Assembly (NCBI GenBank): GCA_934525675.1
Contig: CAKSZH010000012.1
Span: 1 to 64,000, forward strand
DNA: 64,000 nt
From: an uncultured Eubacteriales bacterium
GTDB taxonomy: Bacteria; Bacillota; Clostridia; Oscillospirales; CAG-272
Direction of reading: 5' to 3'
In this document: positions 9,078-17,415 of the stretch, one piece after another
Layout: the number at the start of each line of letters is the position of its first letter
How positions within the stretch are numbered: position 1 is the stretch's first letter
Program-made: the position numbers and the translations under genes
Notes under the pieces: model-generated
What the model was told of the DNA's origin: nothing
Database searches by the model: none
The model's input: only the letters and a program-made list of their open reading frames with translations

Positions 9078-9464
9078 TAGACGTCCCCCGCGCCGTGGGA
9101 GTACGGTGTCAGATTGCCTACGTTCCGTTTCTTGGGAGGCGGTGGATCGGAGAACTCTCCCCGTTTCGTCCGGTACCCCTCACGCCGCGCGTGGGGCGAC
9201 TTCCGCCTCCCCCGTGCCACCTCCGCCGGCACGTGGAAGCCTTCCGCCGCCACCTCCGCGCGGCTCGCACGCCTTTCCCCGTATACTTTCGTGCTCCCTC
9301 ATCCCGCAATAACCGCCGCCCGGCGGCATCCTTCCTGCGTGAACACCGCTTTTTTGAAACCGTTTCGACAAATTTTGTGCATATTCGTGTCAATTTGTTC
9401 AAGATTTGTGCATATTGCAAGGGACTTTTCACTTTGTTTTGTGAAATTCATCCACAAATTCTTG
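9078..9464. other. Gene-free region upstream of the pilus cluster
   Basis: About 9090-9330 is a very G+C-rich, C-heavy block without a convincing gene. Its open frames would encode low-complexity Pro/Arg-rich products without ribosome sites. The 15-mer GGGGCGACTTCCGCC inside it recurs at about 20728, just after pilT. From about 9350 the composition turns AT-rich, and this part carries the direct repeats described separately. Confidence 0.5.
9374..9416. promoter_or_regulatory. Direct repeats TTTGTGCATATT upstream of the pilin promoters
   Basis: Two exact 12-bp copies at 9374-9385 and 9405-9416 lie 31 bp apart, close to three helical turns, about 50 bp upstream of the first -35 box. This is the geometry of an activator binding on one face of DNA. 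The binding protein is unknown. Confidence 0.45.
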
Positions 9465-9493
9465 TTGACAGATAGAGGATTGAGTGCTATAAT
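9465..9493 (+). promoter_or_regulatory. Promoter P1 of the pilin gene
   Basis: TTGACA (9465-9470), 17-bp spacer, TATAAT (9488-9493): full consensus. The leader to the pilin start would be about 250 nt. Confidence 0.75.
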
Positions 9494-9581
9494 TAGGGTA
9501 CAAAACTTGCCACCGTCCCCGCTTTCGCGTAGAATTTCATGCAGAAAAGACTATATAAAGCCCGTTTTCTGTAAAGTGCTA

Positions 9582-9610
9582 TTGACAAGAGTAACAAAGT
9601 ATGTTATTAT
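9582..9610 (+). promoter_or_regulatory. Promoter P2 of the pilin gene
   Basis: TTGACA (9582-9587), 17-bp spacer, TATTAT (9605-9610). The leader would be about 130 nt and contains a TTGCCG / CGGCAA hairpin. An inverted pair CAGAAAA (9542-9548) / TTTTCTG (9565-9571) sits just upstream. Confidence 0.7.
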
Positions 9611-9747
9611 TGTCCAAGCCCGTGATTCTGTCGGATGAGGTTGCCGGTGTACAGGCGGCAAAACACATGGAACCGCATATACAATCTGATTTGGTTCAAA
9701 CACCCCCGGGTGAGTGAATAAAAAACTTTTTAGGAGGTTCTTTCGAA

Positions 9748-10068
9748 ATGAAGAACACGAAGAAGAAGGGCTTTACTATCGTAGAGCTGGTCATCGTTAT
9801 TGCGGTTATCGCAATTCTCGCAGCAGTTGCTATTCCTACGTTCACCTCTGTCATCACCAAGGCAAATGAGTCTGCTGCTCTTCAGCAGGCAAAGGCTGCA
9901 CTTGACAACGCTCTTGCTGAAGAGGCAGGCAACGGCAATGTTCCTCAGAACGGCACCATCGTTGTTCAGCAGAATGGTACTTTCTACACCTTCACCTATA
10001 CTAATGGCGCTCTGAACACCACTCCTACCAAGGCTGGTACTGCTGTTGGTGTTTCTTTCACCGACTAA
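9748..10068 (+). CDS. pilA: Type IV pilin, likely the major pilin
   Basis: A 106-residue prepilin. It has a short basic leader MKNTKKKG, the cleavage site G8/F9, Glu at +5 of the mature protein and a long hydrophobic helix (about residues 9-35). A small Gly/Asn/Thr-rich globular part follows, with no cysteine. AGGAGG stands 9 nt before the ATG. Two consensus promoters and a long leader precede it. Its codons are richer in T-ended forms (GCT, CTT, ACT, GGT) than those of its neighbours, as expected of a very highly expressed gene. PilD (13515) would cut and methylate it. It heads the pilus gene run. Confidence 0.9.
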   Translation: MKNTKKKGFTIVELVIVIAVIAILAAVAIPTFTSVITKANESAALQQAKAALDNALAEEAGNGNVPQNGTIVVQQNGTFYTFTYTNGALNTTPTKAGTAVGVSFTD

Positions 10069-10105
10069 TTCCTAAAACATAACCCAATTCATAGGGGGAC
10101 GACCA

Positions 10106-10606
10106 ATGAAACGACATGGCTTTACACTGGCTGAGCTTGTGATTGTCATTGCGCTCTCGTCGGTCGTCCTTCTTGCTATTACCGCCATGATGCTCTCCAT
10201 TTCCGGTTATTCGCACGCGCGTTCGGCGGAATTGGAGGCAAAAAGCGAGATCTCCATGCTTGAGGCCCGCCTCGGCGCGTGGTTCACCGGATTCGATTCT
10301 GTCGTCACCGAAGCGCCGATCGCAGACGAAAACACCCTGTCTTTCCGGGTTGCCGGATCGGATGGGGAGAGCGGGAAAACCGTTTCCGCCGTTTTCAATC
10401 CGAAGACGGGAGTCCTGACGCTCGGGAAAGCCGACGGGGAGCGCGAAACGCTTTCCTCTGCGCATCTGTCCGACGTGAGCTTTTCCAAAAGCACCGAAGC
10501 GGACGCGGATCCGGGACTTGTCAGGTGTACCGTTACTTATCGGGTGGACGAAAAGACCCGGACCTACACGTTCCTTTTGCTCAAGCGGAGCGAAAACGCG
10601 CAGTGA
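10106..10606 (+). CDS. Type IV minor prepilin
   Basis: A 166-residue prepilin with a very short leader MKRHG, cleavage at G5/F6, Glu at +5 (FTLAE) and a hydrophobic helix to about residue 30. The beta-rich C-terminal part has only one cysteine. Minor pilins of this size usually sit at the pilus tip and prime assembly. GGGGGA lies 6 nt before the start, and the gene follows pilA by 37 bp, so it is probably co-transcribed at a lower level. The exact minor-pilin class (H, I, J or K-like) cannot be told. Confidence 0.8.
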   Translation: MKRHGFTLAELVIVIALSSVVLLAITAMMLSISGYSHARSAELEAKSEISMLEARLGAWFTGFDSVVTEAPIADENTLSFRVAGSDGESGKTVSAVFNPKTGVLTLGKADGERETLSSAHLSDVSFSKSTEADADPGLVRCTVTYRVDEKTRTYTFLLLKRSENAQ

Positions 10607-10750
10607 CACGCGGCAAGGTTCTTTTTTCACTGCGGTGCACGAAAATTGTCGTATTTGCTTCTTTTGGATAGGCAAGTGGACCTGACCGGATGGTCGGGGG
10701 TGCTTGCGCGTCCAAAAGTCTACAGTATTTTTGATTTGGAGGGTACCAGA

Positions 10751-10942
10751 ATGGGTGCTTTAGTCAAAACCGTCAAGTGCATGAAGTGTAACAAAGAGAT
10801 GCAGATCAAGAGCTTCCGCATCGCTCCCGGCAAACATGTCTTCGGCAAAGGGTACATCTGCGAAGCTTGCCTCAAGAAGGAAAACCAGAAGACGGGCGGT
10901 AACGGAACTGCGAAGAAGCCCGTGAAAGCGGCAGCGAAATAA
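10751..10942 (+). CDS. Small zinc-ribbon protein within the pilus cluster
   Basis: A 63-residue basic protein with CMKC near residue 10 and CEAC near residue 37, spaced as a four-cysteine zinc ribbon, then a Lys/Ala-rich tail. The start at 10751 is set by GGAGGG upstream; a longer frame begins at 10646 without a ribosome site. Its stop overlaps the start of the PilM-like gene (TAATG), so the two are translationally coupled. I do not recognise a family. Its place in the operon suggests a pilus assembly or regulatory adaptor (inference). Confidence 0.65.
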   Translation: MGALVKTVKCMKCNKEMQIKSFRIAPGKHVFGKGYICEACLKKENQKTGGNGTAKKPVKAAAK

Positions 10943-12201
10943 TGGCTGTGTTCGGTGGATCCGGACGGGCAGCGTCGGCGGTGATCCGGCTGCTGCCCGA
11001 AAAGGCTGTTTGCAGGATACTCTGCGCCGGGCAGACAAGGGATCTGCCGGTGGATGTTTCCATGTTTTCCCGCGGGGAAATCTGCAGTGCGCTGGAGCAT
11101 GCCGTTGCCGGCGGGCAGAAATATGTCTCTCCGGTATCGGCGGTCTTCATTCTGCCACACAGCTTTTACGGTGTGGATTTCGTGACGCTCCCGGCAATCA
11201 AGAAAGTCAAGGCGGAGTCCTTCAGAACCGAACTTCGCTCCATGTACAAAAATTACGACGATCTGGTGTTCCTGTCGTCCGATCTGTACACGGGAAAGTC
11301 GAGTGTGACCTATCGGGTGGCATTTGCCCCCAAACAGGTGCTCACGGGGATTAAGAATATTTTTTCAAAGATCAATGTCACCGTTGATCGCTTTTTGCCG
11401 TTCGGCGCGGCGGTTATCGAGGGCGCGGCAAAGCTGAATTCCGCGCTCAGAAGAACTCCGTGCCTTGTGCTCGACATGGAGGAGAAGTACAGCTATCTCG
11501 CCGCATATGGGAAGGATACCCTGATCGGCGGCATGGAAATTCCTTTTGGCGTGGAAGCGCTGTCGGATGTGCGCGTGATGTCGGAGCGGATGCTCTATCA
11601 GCACGATTCGGCGGAGCTTCTTGTTATTAACGCGCGCGAGCGCGCGAAGTCCACCAAGCTGACCATGGCGATCAACCTGGAGGAAGCAAAGATCGACGAT
11701 TCGGTGCTTTCCGACGAGGACGAGATTCCGGAGAACCCCGAACTGCAAGATTTGACCCGTGCCGGCGAAGAAAAATCTTCCGCGGTGGAAACGGAAGCCG
11801 ACGAGTTTGACGACGAGGACGACGAAACCGGGCGTCCCGAACAGGCGGCAGCTCCCTCGATCAAAACGCTGCGGAAGTCGCTGGTGCGTCAGCTCCCGAA
11901 ATTCATGCAAAGGGAGGTGCCGACCACGCCCGGAGGCTTTGTCGTGGAAAACTTCCGCCTCTTTGAAAAGCGGATTCTCCTTATCGCACGCGATATGGCA
12001 CTGAACGAGTATTTCCCGCGTATGGAGGCGGTTTATCTTTCCGTGCCGCAGCGCTACGCGTTCCTTGCGGAGGAAATGAATAAAGCCAATCCCACCATAA
12101 AATGGTCGCACCTCAAAAATATCGGATCCGGTGTGGATGACCTGCCCATGAGCGGCGCCATGAACCTCGGTTCCGGAAAAATGCCGGTGTTCCAGTTATG
12201 A
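10942..12201 (+). CDS. PilM-like actin-fold protein (tentative)
   Basis: A 419-residue protein without a signal peptide. The middle part (LVLDMEEKYSYLAAYG, then GGMEIPFG) resembles the phosphate-binding turns of FtsA/PilM-type actin-fold proteins. A highly acidic Glu/Asp-rich stretch (about residues 250-300) interrupts the chain and is not usual for PilM. No PilN or PilO follows, although PilM normally binds the PilN tail. The gene overlaps the preceding zinc-ribbon gene by one base and the next prepilin gene by four (ATGA), so the three form a coupled unit. It could instead be an unrelated cytoplasmic assembly factor; the PilM assignment is weak. Confidence 0.45.
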   Translation: MAVFGGSGRAASAVIRLLPEKAVCRILCAGQTRDLPVDVSMFSRGEICSALEHAVAGGQKYVSPVSAVFILPHSFYGVDFVTLPAIKKVKAESFRTELRSMYKNYDDLVFLSSDLYTGKSSVTYRVAFAPKQVLTGIKNIFSKINVTVDRFLPFGAAVIEGAAKLNSALRRTPCLVLDMEEKYSYLAAYGKDTLIGGMEIPFGVEALSDVRVMSERMLYQHDSAELLVINARERAKSTKLTMAINLEEAKIDDSVLSDEDEIPENPELQDLTRAGEEKSSAVETEADEFDDEDDETGRPEQAAAPSIKTLRKSLVRQLPKFMQREVPTTPGGFVVENFRLFEKRILLIARDMALNEYFPRMEAVYLSVPQRYAFLAEEMNKANPTIKWSHLKNIGSGVDDLPMSGAMNLGSGKMPVFQL

Positions 12202-12785
12202 TGAAGCAAAGAGCGAATCGGAAATTCCGCCTGTGCCGTTTGCACGGGGCGGAAAATATCCGCGGTATGGAAGAAATTGCAGAATCCCGCGCGGCTTGCC
12301 GGGAGCAGGCGAACCTGACTTCCGGTGCCGCCGATCCGACCTGCGCGGACAAAGAATCCCACTGTGTGCGAAGCCGCAGAAAGCGCGGATTTACCCTCAT
12401 GGAAATGATGGTTTCTATGGCGCTTGTCCTGCTGGTCACCGCCGCGGTGGTAGCTTCGGTGCAGGTGTCGTACCGTACCATCCGCCGGGATCATGTCGAG
12501 CAGTGCGCCATCCGCGAAGCGGAAAACCTGGCGCTTTGCTTTGAAAGCAAGGATTTTGTGTCCGGCGTGAACCTGCTTTACGGTGCAGAGAACGCCGATG
12601 TCGGCGAGCGCGTCGTGTCGATCAGGTTTTCACGGGATGGGACCGCGCTTCCGCGGGGTACCGGTTCCTATGCGTGGTCACTGACCGCAACTATGGACGG
12701 AGAGGGAACCTCACTTTCGGTGCGCGCCGCCTATCCGGACGGGGAAGAGATTTATTCGACAACGGTGATCCGCCAAAAGCAGTGA
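12198..12785 (+). CDS. Prepilin with an unusually long leader
   Basis: A 195-residue product with a canonical class III cleavage motif (RRKRG/FTLMEMM), but G64 is the cleavage residue. The cytoplasmic leader would be 64 residues, against the usual 5-25. The leader is hydrophilic and contains five Cys or His residues. After the site comes a standard hydrophobic helix and a beta-rich domain. The start overlaps the previous stop (ATGA). Internal Met24 could give a 41-residue leader, but the overlap favours the first ATG. It is probably a minor pilin of the GspI/J type. Confidence 0.75.
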   Translation: MMKQRANRKFRLCRLHGAENIRGMEEIAESRAACREQANLTSGAADPTCADKESHCVRSRRKRGFTLMEMMVSMALVLLVTAAVVASVQVSYRTIRRDHVEQCAIREAENLALCFESKDFVSGVNLLYGAENADVGERVVSIRFSRDGTALPRGTGSYAWSLTATMDGEGTSLSVRAAYPDGEEIYSTTVIRQKQ

Positions 12786-12947
12786 ATGCGGCCGGCGCGT
12801 CTGCCCGAGGGCGGGTTTTCGGTGCCGGGTTTCCCTGTTGGACAATCAGACACGGCATTCTGTCCCGGGTAATGGTATTTGCCGGGCGGCCGGAGACACG
12901 GTTGCCGGTATGCGGATAATCAAAATTTTTCAGAAGGAGGCAAACCG

Positions 12948-13382
12948 ATGGATCGCATCAGCGGAAAACCTGAAAGAATCGCGGCGCACCGTCACAAGGG
13001 CGCGATTCTTGCGGTATGTTTTGCCGCGATCGCCGTGGTGATGGTTCTGACCTCCACCATTCTTTTCATGGTGCAACTCGATGCTACCTCCACCGATCGT
13101 ATGAAGGCACGGTACGAGACGGCACGGCAGATCCGCGGGATCGGTGACAGATTCGTTGCCGGGAAACTCACGGAAACCTCATATGGCGAGTACACCTGTG
13201 AAACGGCGACCGATCCGGAGGATTCCCGGAAAGAGACCCTGACCGTCACGCGGACGGAGAACGGGGTGATCGTGCTCCGGGTGACGGTGCTGACCGGGAC
13301 GGACGGAACGCGCGGGATCCTTTTGTGGGACACCACCACTGTGGCGCCGTCCGACACGGAGAGCGATACCGGGGCTCCGTAA
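12948..13382 (+). CDS. Membrane-anchored pilus-cluster protein, PilX/GspK-like position
   Basis: A 144-residue protein with a basic N-terminus ending HRHKG, a hydrophobic helix (about 19-43) and a small extracytoplasmic beta-rich domain with one cysteine. The helix lacks Glu at +5, as in some tip pseudopilins, so it may be a minor prepilin lacking that residue or a plain signal-anchored protein. Strong AAGGAGG lies upstream of 12948, which is why the shorter start is used. The gene is followed by small hairpins (GGGGCT...AGCCCC across the stop, and CGAAACC...GGTTTCG) and then a 51-bp repeat. Confidence 0.55.
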   Translation: MDRISGKPERIAAHRHKGAILAVCFAAIAVVMVLTSTILFMVQLDATSTDRMKARYETARQIRGIGDRFVAGKLTETSYGEYTCETATDPEDSRKETLTVTRTENGVIVLRVTVLTGTDGTRGILLWDTTTVAPSDTESDTGAP

Positions 13383-13428
13383 GCCCCGAAACCCGTAAAC
13401 CCGCAGGTTTCGTAACCCGCAAGCAGCA

Positions 13429-13479
13429 AGCCCCGCCTGTCGGCGGACACCCGCGGAGCGGGGATCCGACGGCGGGGCG
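13429..13479 (+). repeat. 51-bp hairpin repeat, copy 1
   Basis: This copy matches the reverse complement of 20825-20875 at 49 of 51 positions. Each copy is itself a nested hairpin, with outer arms CCCCGCC / GGCGGGG and inner arms CCCGC / GCGGG. It resembles small REP or MITE-like dispersed palindromes. It lies in the gap before pilD. Confidence 0.85.
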
Positions 13480-13514
13480 CGCCACCGTCCGAACATGTAT
13501 AAAGGAGAATGACT

Positions 13515-14291
13515 TTGATCTGGGTATACATTCTGTCCGGCGTTTACGGACTGTGCGTTGGTTCGTTCCTCAACGTGGTCATCTATCGTCTGCCGCGCGG
13601 GATGAACCTTGCCAAGCCCTCGTCGCATTGCACGTCCTGCGGCTACGTCCTCCGGTGGTACGACAACATTCCCGTTCTCTCGTACCTTATCCTCGGTGGC
13701 AAGTGCCGCAAATGTCATGAACATATCAGCTTCCGCTATACGGCAGTGGAACTGCTCAATACCGCATTGTGGTTGCTTTCGGCGTGGCGGTTCTGGGAAA
13801 CCAGTATCCTTTATGCCATTGCGGCGATGCTTGTGTCGTCCCTGCTCATCTGCATCGGTTTTATTGATCTTGAAACCATGTTTATCGAGGATATTCTTGT
13901 TTACCTCCTCGCCATTCCTGCCGTTATGGCAATGATTTCGGGGACAAACGGAAGCCTTGCCGATCGGCTGATCGGTATCGCGGTCGGAGGCGGATCTTTC
14001 CTCCTGTTTTATCTGCTTGCAAAGCTCATCCTCAAAAAGGAGGGCCTCGGGCTCGGGGACGTCATGCTGATGGCGTTTCTCGGCGGCTTTCTCGGCTGGA
14101 AGGCGGTGCTTGTCGCAGTGCTGATCGCAAGTGTCCTCGGCACCGTGATTCTTGTGCCGAAACAACTTGTCGGAAAGGACAAGAAGGGAACTGAGTATCC
14201 CTTCGGACCGTTCCTTGCCTTCGGCGCGGTCGTTGCCATGTTTGTGACCGAGCCGCTTCTCACCTGGTATTTGTCCCTGTTCCGTTTGTAA
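13515..14291 (+). CDS. pilD: Prepilin peptidase / N-methyltransferase (A24)
   Basis: Inner-membrane aspartic protease that cuts prepilin leaders after Gly and methylates the new N-terminus. The N-terminal cytoplasmic loop has the zinc-binding tetracysteine (CTSCG then CRKCH). The two catalytic aspartates lie in GFIDLETM and GLGLGDVM. About seven membrane helices fit the family, at roughly 258 residues. For the start, AGGAG at 13503-13507 is only 1 nt from the ATG at 13509 but 7 nt from the in-frame TTG at 13515, so TTG is preferred; the ATG would add two residues. It would process all four prepilins in this cluster. Confidence 0.93.
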   Translation: MIWVYILSGVYGLCVGSFLNVVIYRLPRGMNLAKPSSHCTSCGYVLRWYDNIPVLSYLILGGKCRKCHEHISFRYTAVELLNTALWLLSAWRFWETSILYAIAAMLVSSLLICIGFIDLETMFIEDILVYLLAIPAVMAMISGTNGSLADRLIGIAVGGGSFLLFYLLAKLILKKEGLGLGDVMLMAFLGGFLGWKAVLVAVLIASVLGTVILVPKQLVGKDKKGTEYPFGPFLAFGAVVAMFVTEPLLTWYLSLFRL

Positions 14292-14498
14292 TCTGTGGGG
14301 AATTCACGGAACCCGTGTTCCGGTTCTGCAGATTCCGGAATGTACGGATAAGCGTCCCACACGAATGGACTTCCGGTAAAACGCAGATTATGTGCCGGGA
14401 AACGCTCCCGCGAATGTGACTTGCAGTTTCCGAAAATAAAAATTGTTTTTTCTGCCGCAGTTGCCGGCACCCCCAAAGAGACAGAAAGGAGACCGTCG

Positions 14499-15707
14499 AT
14501 GCAGAAATACAGATACGTGGCGGTTGATATTGATAAAAAGAAATTCAAGGGCTACTTTCTTGCCGAGAACGAAGACGACCTCCGTATGCAGCTTGCCCGG
14601 CAGAAACTGTATCTTGTCCGGGCGATCCCGGTGTCGGATAAGCCGCCGTCAGCCTTCTTTTCGGTCAGCGGCAAGGTCAAGACCGTCGAGCTGACGACCT
14701 TCTGCCGTCAGTTTGCCATCATGATCAACTCCGGTATTTCCATTGTGGACAGCCTTGCCATTCTCAAAGAGCAGGCGTATTCCTCGTTCTTCAAAAAGGT
14801 CATTGCCTCCGTCTGGGAGGACGTCAAAGTCGGCATTCTTCTGTCCGAAGCGATGGCAAAACACAAAAAAGTGTTTCCGCATTTCTTTACCAGTATGGCT
14901 TATGTCGGTGAGCAGAGCGGCATGCTGGACGAGGTGCTCCGTTCGGTCGCGGATTATTACGAGACCGACGCCAAGATCAAGCGTAAGACCAGGGGCGCAC
15001 TGGTATATCCCGCGTTTCTCGCCGTCATGATGCTCGGCATTGTCATTCTGATGGTTGCCTATGTCATTCCGACCTTCGAGGAATCCCTGTCCGCCATTGA
15101 CGTGCAGATGCCCATGATTACACAGGTCATCATGAACATCAGCCATTGGTTCCAGACATACTGGATGTACCTGTTCCTTGCCATCGTTCTCCTGGTTGTG
15201 ATTTTTATTGCAATCAACCGTACCCCGAAGGGCAAATACGTGTTCCATTCCATCCTGCTGAAGCTCCCGATTTTCGGAAAAGTACAGGTCGCTCTCATCA
15301 GTTCGCGTTTTGCACGCGGCTTCGGACTGCTGCTCTCCAGTGGTATGGACGTTGTGGACGCGATGGAGGTGATTTCTCCGGTGCTTGGTAACAAGAACGT
15401 TGAAAAGCGGTTCCGCATGGCAACGGCGGATGTCAGAGAAGGTAAAAGTCTGACCGAGGCGCTGACCAATCACCATCTTTTCCCCATGATCCTTTTGCAG
15501 ATGGTTTCCGTCGGCGAAAAGACCGGCAGCGTGGATCAGGTACTGCTCCAGTCCAGTTCCTATTTTGACGAGCAGGCGGAGCGCTCGCTGACGGCAATGA
15601 CCACACTACTCCAGCCGATCCTGCTCGGTATTATGGCAGCAATCGTCGTGGTTCTGTTTATTGCCATTTATTCTCCGATGTTTGCCATGATGACACAGTT
15701 AACGTAA
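14499..15707 (+). CDS. pilC: Type IV pilus platform protein, GspF/PilC family
   Basis: Polytopic inner-membrane protein that links the assembly ATPase to the growing pilus. The 402-residue protein has two tandem GspF domains (about 60-185 and 265-390) separated and followed by hydrophobic segments near 165-195, 215-240 and 375-400, as is usual. FCRQFAIMINSG and GEQSGMLDE are family signatures, repeated as SSRFARGFGLLLSSG and GEKTGSVDQ. AGAAAGGAG precedes the ATG. It is 16 bp from pilB, clearly in one operon. The 207-bp gap before it holds a small CGGAAC / GTTCCG hairpin but no gene. Confidence 0.95.
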   Translation: MQKYRYVAVDIDKKKFKGYFLAENEDDLRMQLARQKLYLVRAIPVSDKPPSAFFSVSGKVKTVELTTFCRQFAIMINSGISIVDSLAILKEQAYSSFFKKVIASVWEDVKVGILLSEAMAKHKKVFPHFFTSMAYVGEQSGMLDEVLRSVADYYETDAKIKRKTRGALVYPAFLAVMMLGIVILMVAYVIPTFEESLSAIDVQMPMITQVIMNISHWFQTYWMYLFLAIVLLVVIFIAINRTPKGKYVFHSILLKLPIFGKVQVALISSRFARGFGLLLSSGMDVVDAMEVISPVLGNKNVEKRFRMATADVREGKSLTEALTNHHLFPMILLQMVSVGEKTGSVDQVLLQSSSYFDEQAERSLTAMTTLLQPILLGIMAAIVVVLFIAIYSPMFAMMTQLT

Positions 15708-15723
15708 GAGGAGGTTTTGCCGT

Positions 15724-17415
15724 ATGAATCTGAATTACGAAATCCTCCAGTTCTTTGTCTATAAGCACGTCATCAAAAAGCGTGATTTCAACCGGATCTT
15801 GGAAGATGCGGAACGGCTTAAGATGCCGGTCGAGCGGTACCTGCTTGCGCAGAACCTCTGCACGGAGGTCACGGCGCTGGACGCGCTCGGCGAATACTTT
15901 GAAATGCCGTATATCCAGATGGATATGCTGGAAGTTGACAAGGACCTCTTGAACCGCTTTGACCTTGCGTTTCTGCGCGCGAAGAAGATCGTCCCTGTTA
16001 CGGTGGACGTCGGCGGCTCTCTCATCGTTGCCTGCGCACGGCCGCTTGACTTTGCCTCCACCTCTGTGGTCGCGGCGATTTACAACGGGCACGTGGAATA
16101 CGTGCTGGTTCCGCCGACCCAGATCGACGTTTTTATCGACGGCGAGATCGCCATCCGTTCCACCGCGGTCGCTCTCAGTAACATTAACAAGAGCAATGAC
16201 GCGCAGATTATTGAGCGGGGTATGGCGACCAATGAGGTCCGTCCGGAAAACGACGAGGATGTCATCAATGCGCCGACCGTCCGGTTGGTCGATTCCATCA
16301 TCAAGGAAGCGATCCCGTTCCGCGCGTCGGATATTCATATCGAGCCGTTCGAGAATTTCGTTACGGTACGTTACCGTATCGACGGCAGACTGAACGAGCG
16401 CGCCCGCTTCAATATCGAGTCGTATCCCGCGATTGCCGCCAGAGTCAAGATCATGTCGGGAATCAACATCGCCGAGCGGCGTATCCCGCAGGACGGTAGA
16501 ATCAACCTGACCATCAACGGCACGGAATACGACTTCCGTGTGTCCACTTTGCCGACGGTGCACGGCGAAAAATTCGTCATCCGTGTGCTTGACAAGAGCG
16601 CGTTCAACCTCTCGCGTACCGAGCTCGGCTTCACCGCCGCCGCAAACGAGATTGTGGATAAGATGCTTGCGCGCCCGCACGGCATCATCCTCATGTCCGG
16701 TCCGACCGGCTGTGGTAAATCCACCACGCTTTATACCTTTCTCCGTGAGATCAACAAGCCGGACATCAACATTGTCACGGTTGAAGACCCGGTGGAATAT
16801 ACCATGCAGGGAATCAACCAGGTCAACGTCAACAATAAGGCAAACATGACCTTCGCCTCGGCGCTCCGTTCCATCATGCGTCAGGACCCTGACGTCATCA
16901 TGATCGGCGAGATCCGTGACGAGGAAACGGCACAGATTGCGATCCGTGCCGCGATTACGGGACATCTCGTCTTTTCCACCATTCATACCAACGACGCGCC
17001 GGGCGTTCTCACGCGACTGACCGACATGGGCGTGTCCAGTTACTTTGTCGCGGACGCTCTGATCGGCGTGATTTCCCAGCGTCTTGTCAAACGGCTTTGC
17101 CCCGTCTGCAAGCGCAAGGGGAAGACCAATGCGACCGAAATGCGCGCACTTCAGATCGACGAGCCGGTCACCATCTGCCGCCCACGCGGCTGCCAGTTCT
17201 GCAACGGAACCGGTTACCGCGGACGTATCGCCGTCCATGAGATCATGTACCTCAACGACAGCATCCGCGACGCGATGGCGCAGGATATTTCCGCAGAGGA
17301 ACTGCGTGACATCGTCCGCAAGAACGGCATGACGCCTATGTGGGACAACTGCAAGGATTACGTGCTCCGCGGAATTACCAGTGTGCAGGAGCTGATGGCG
17401 CTGTACATGGAGTGA
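15724..17415 (+). CDS. pilB: Type IV pilus extension ATPase
   Basis: Cytoplasmic hexameric ATPase that drives pilus polymerisation. The 563-residue protein has an N-terminal MshEN/GspE-N-like domain (about 1-150), Walker A GPTGCGKST at 326-334, Asp-box residues in TVEDPVEY, Walker B DPDVIMIGEIRD and a His box in HTNDAPG. Near the C-terminus is the tetracysteine zinc module CPVC...CQFC typical of PilB/GspE. AGAGGAGG lies upstream. The PilC-before-PilB order is reversed relative to many clusters but the spacing is operon-like. Confidence 0.96.
   Translation: MNLNYEILQFFVYKHVIKKRDFNRILEDAERLKMPVERYLLAQNLCTEVTALDALGEYFEMPYIQMDMLEVDKDLLNRFDLAFLRAKKIVPVTVDVGGSLIVACARPLDFASTSVVAAIYNGHVEYVLVPPTQIDVFIDGEIAIRSTAVALSNINKSNDAQIIERGMATNEVRPENDEDVINAPTVRLVDSIIKEAIPFRASDIHIEPFENFVTVRYRIDGRLNERARFNIESYPAIAARVKIMSGINIAERRIPQDGRINLTINGTEYDFRVSTLPTVHGEKFVIRVLDKSAFNLSRTELGFTAAANEIVDKMLARPHGIILMSGPTGCGKSTTLYTFLREINKPDINIVTVEDPVEYTMQGINQVNVNNKANMTFASALRSIMRQDPDVIMIGEIRDEETAQIAIRAAITGHLVFSTIHTNDAPGVLTRLTDMGVSSYFVADALIGVISQRLVKRLCPVCKRKGKTNATEMRALQIDEPVTICRPRGCQFCNGTGYRGRIAVHEIMYLNDSIRDAMAQDISAEELRDIVRKNGMTPMWDNCKDYVLRGITSVQELMALYME

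Noticed and set aside
9043..9638. Overlapping Pro/Arg-rich open frames in the C-rich block
   Set aside because: Composition-driven; no ribosome site, several frames open at once, and the product is low complexity.
9618..9747. Possible c-di-GMP riboswitch in the pilin leader
   Set aside because: The leader has hairpins, but I cannot find the GEMM-I or GEMM-II conserved core (GGCAAACC and GGACGCAAAGCC).
13383..13508. Terminator made by the 51-bp repeat
   Set aside because: The hairpin has no T run, and the same sequence recurs inverted after pilT, so a dispersed repeat is the better description.
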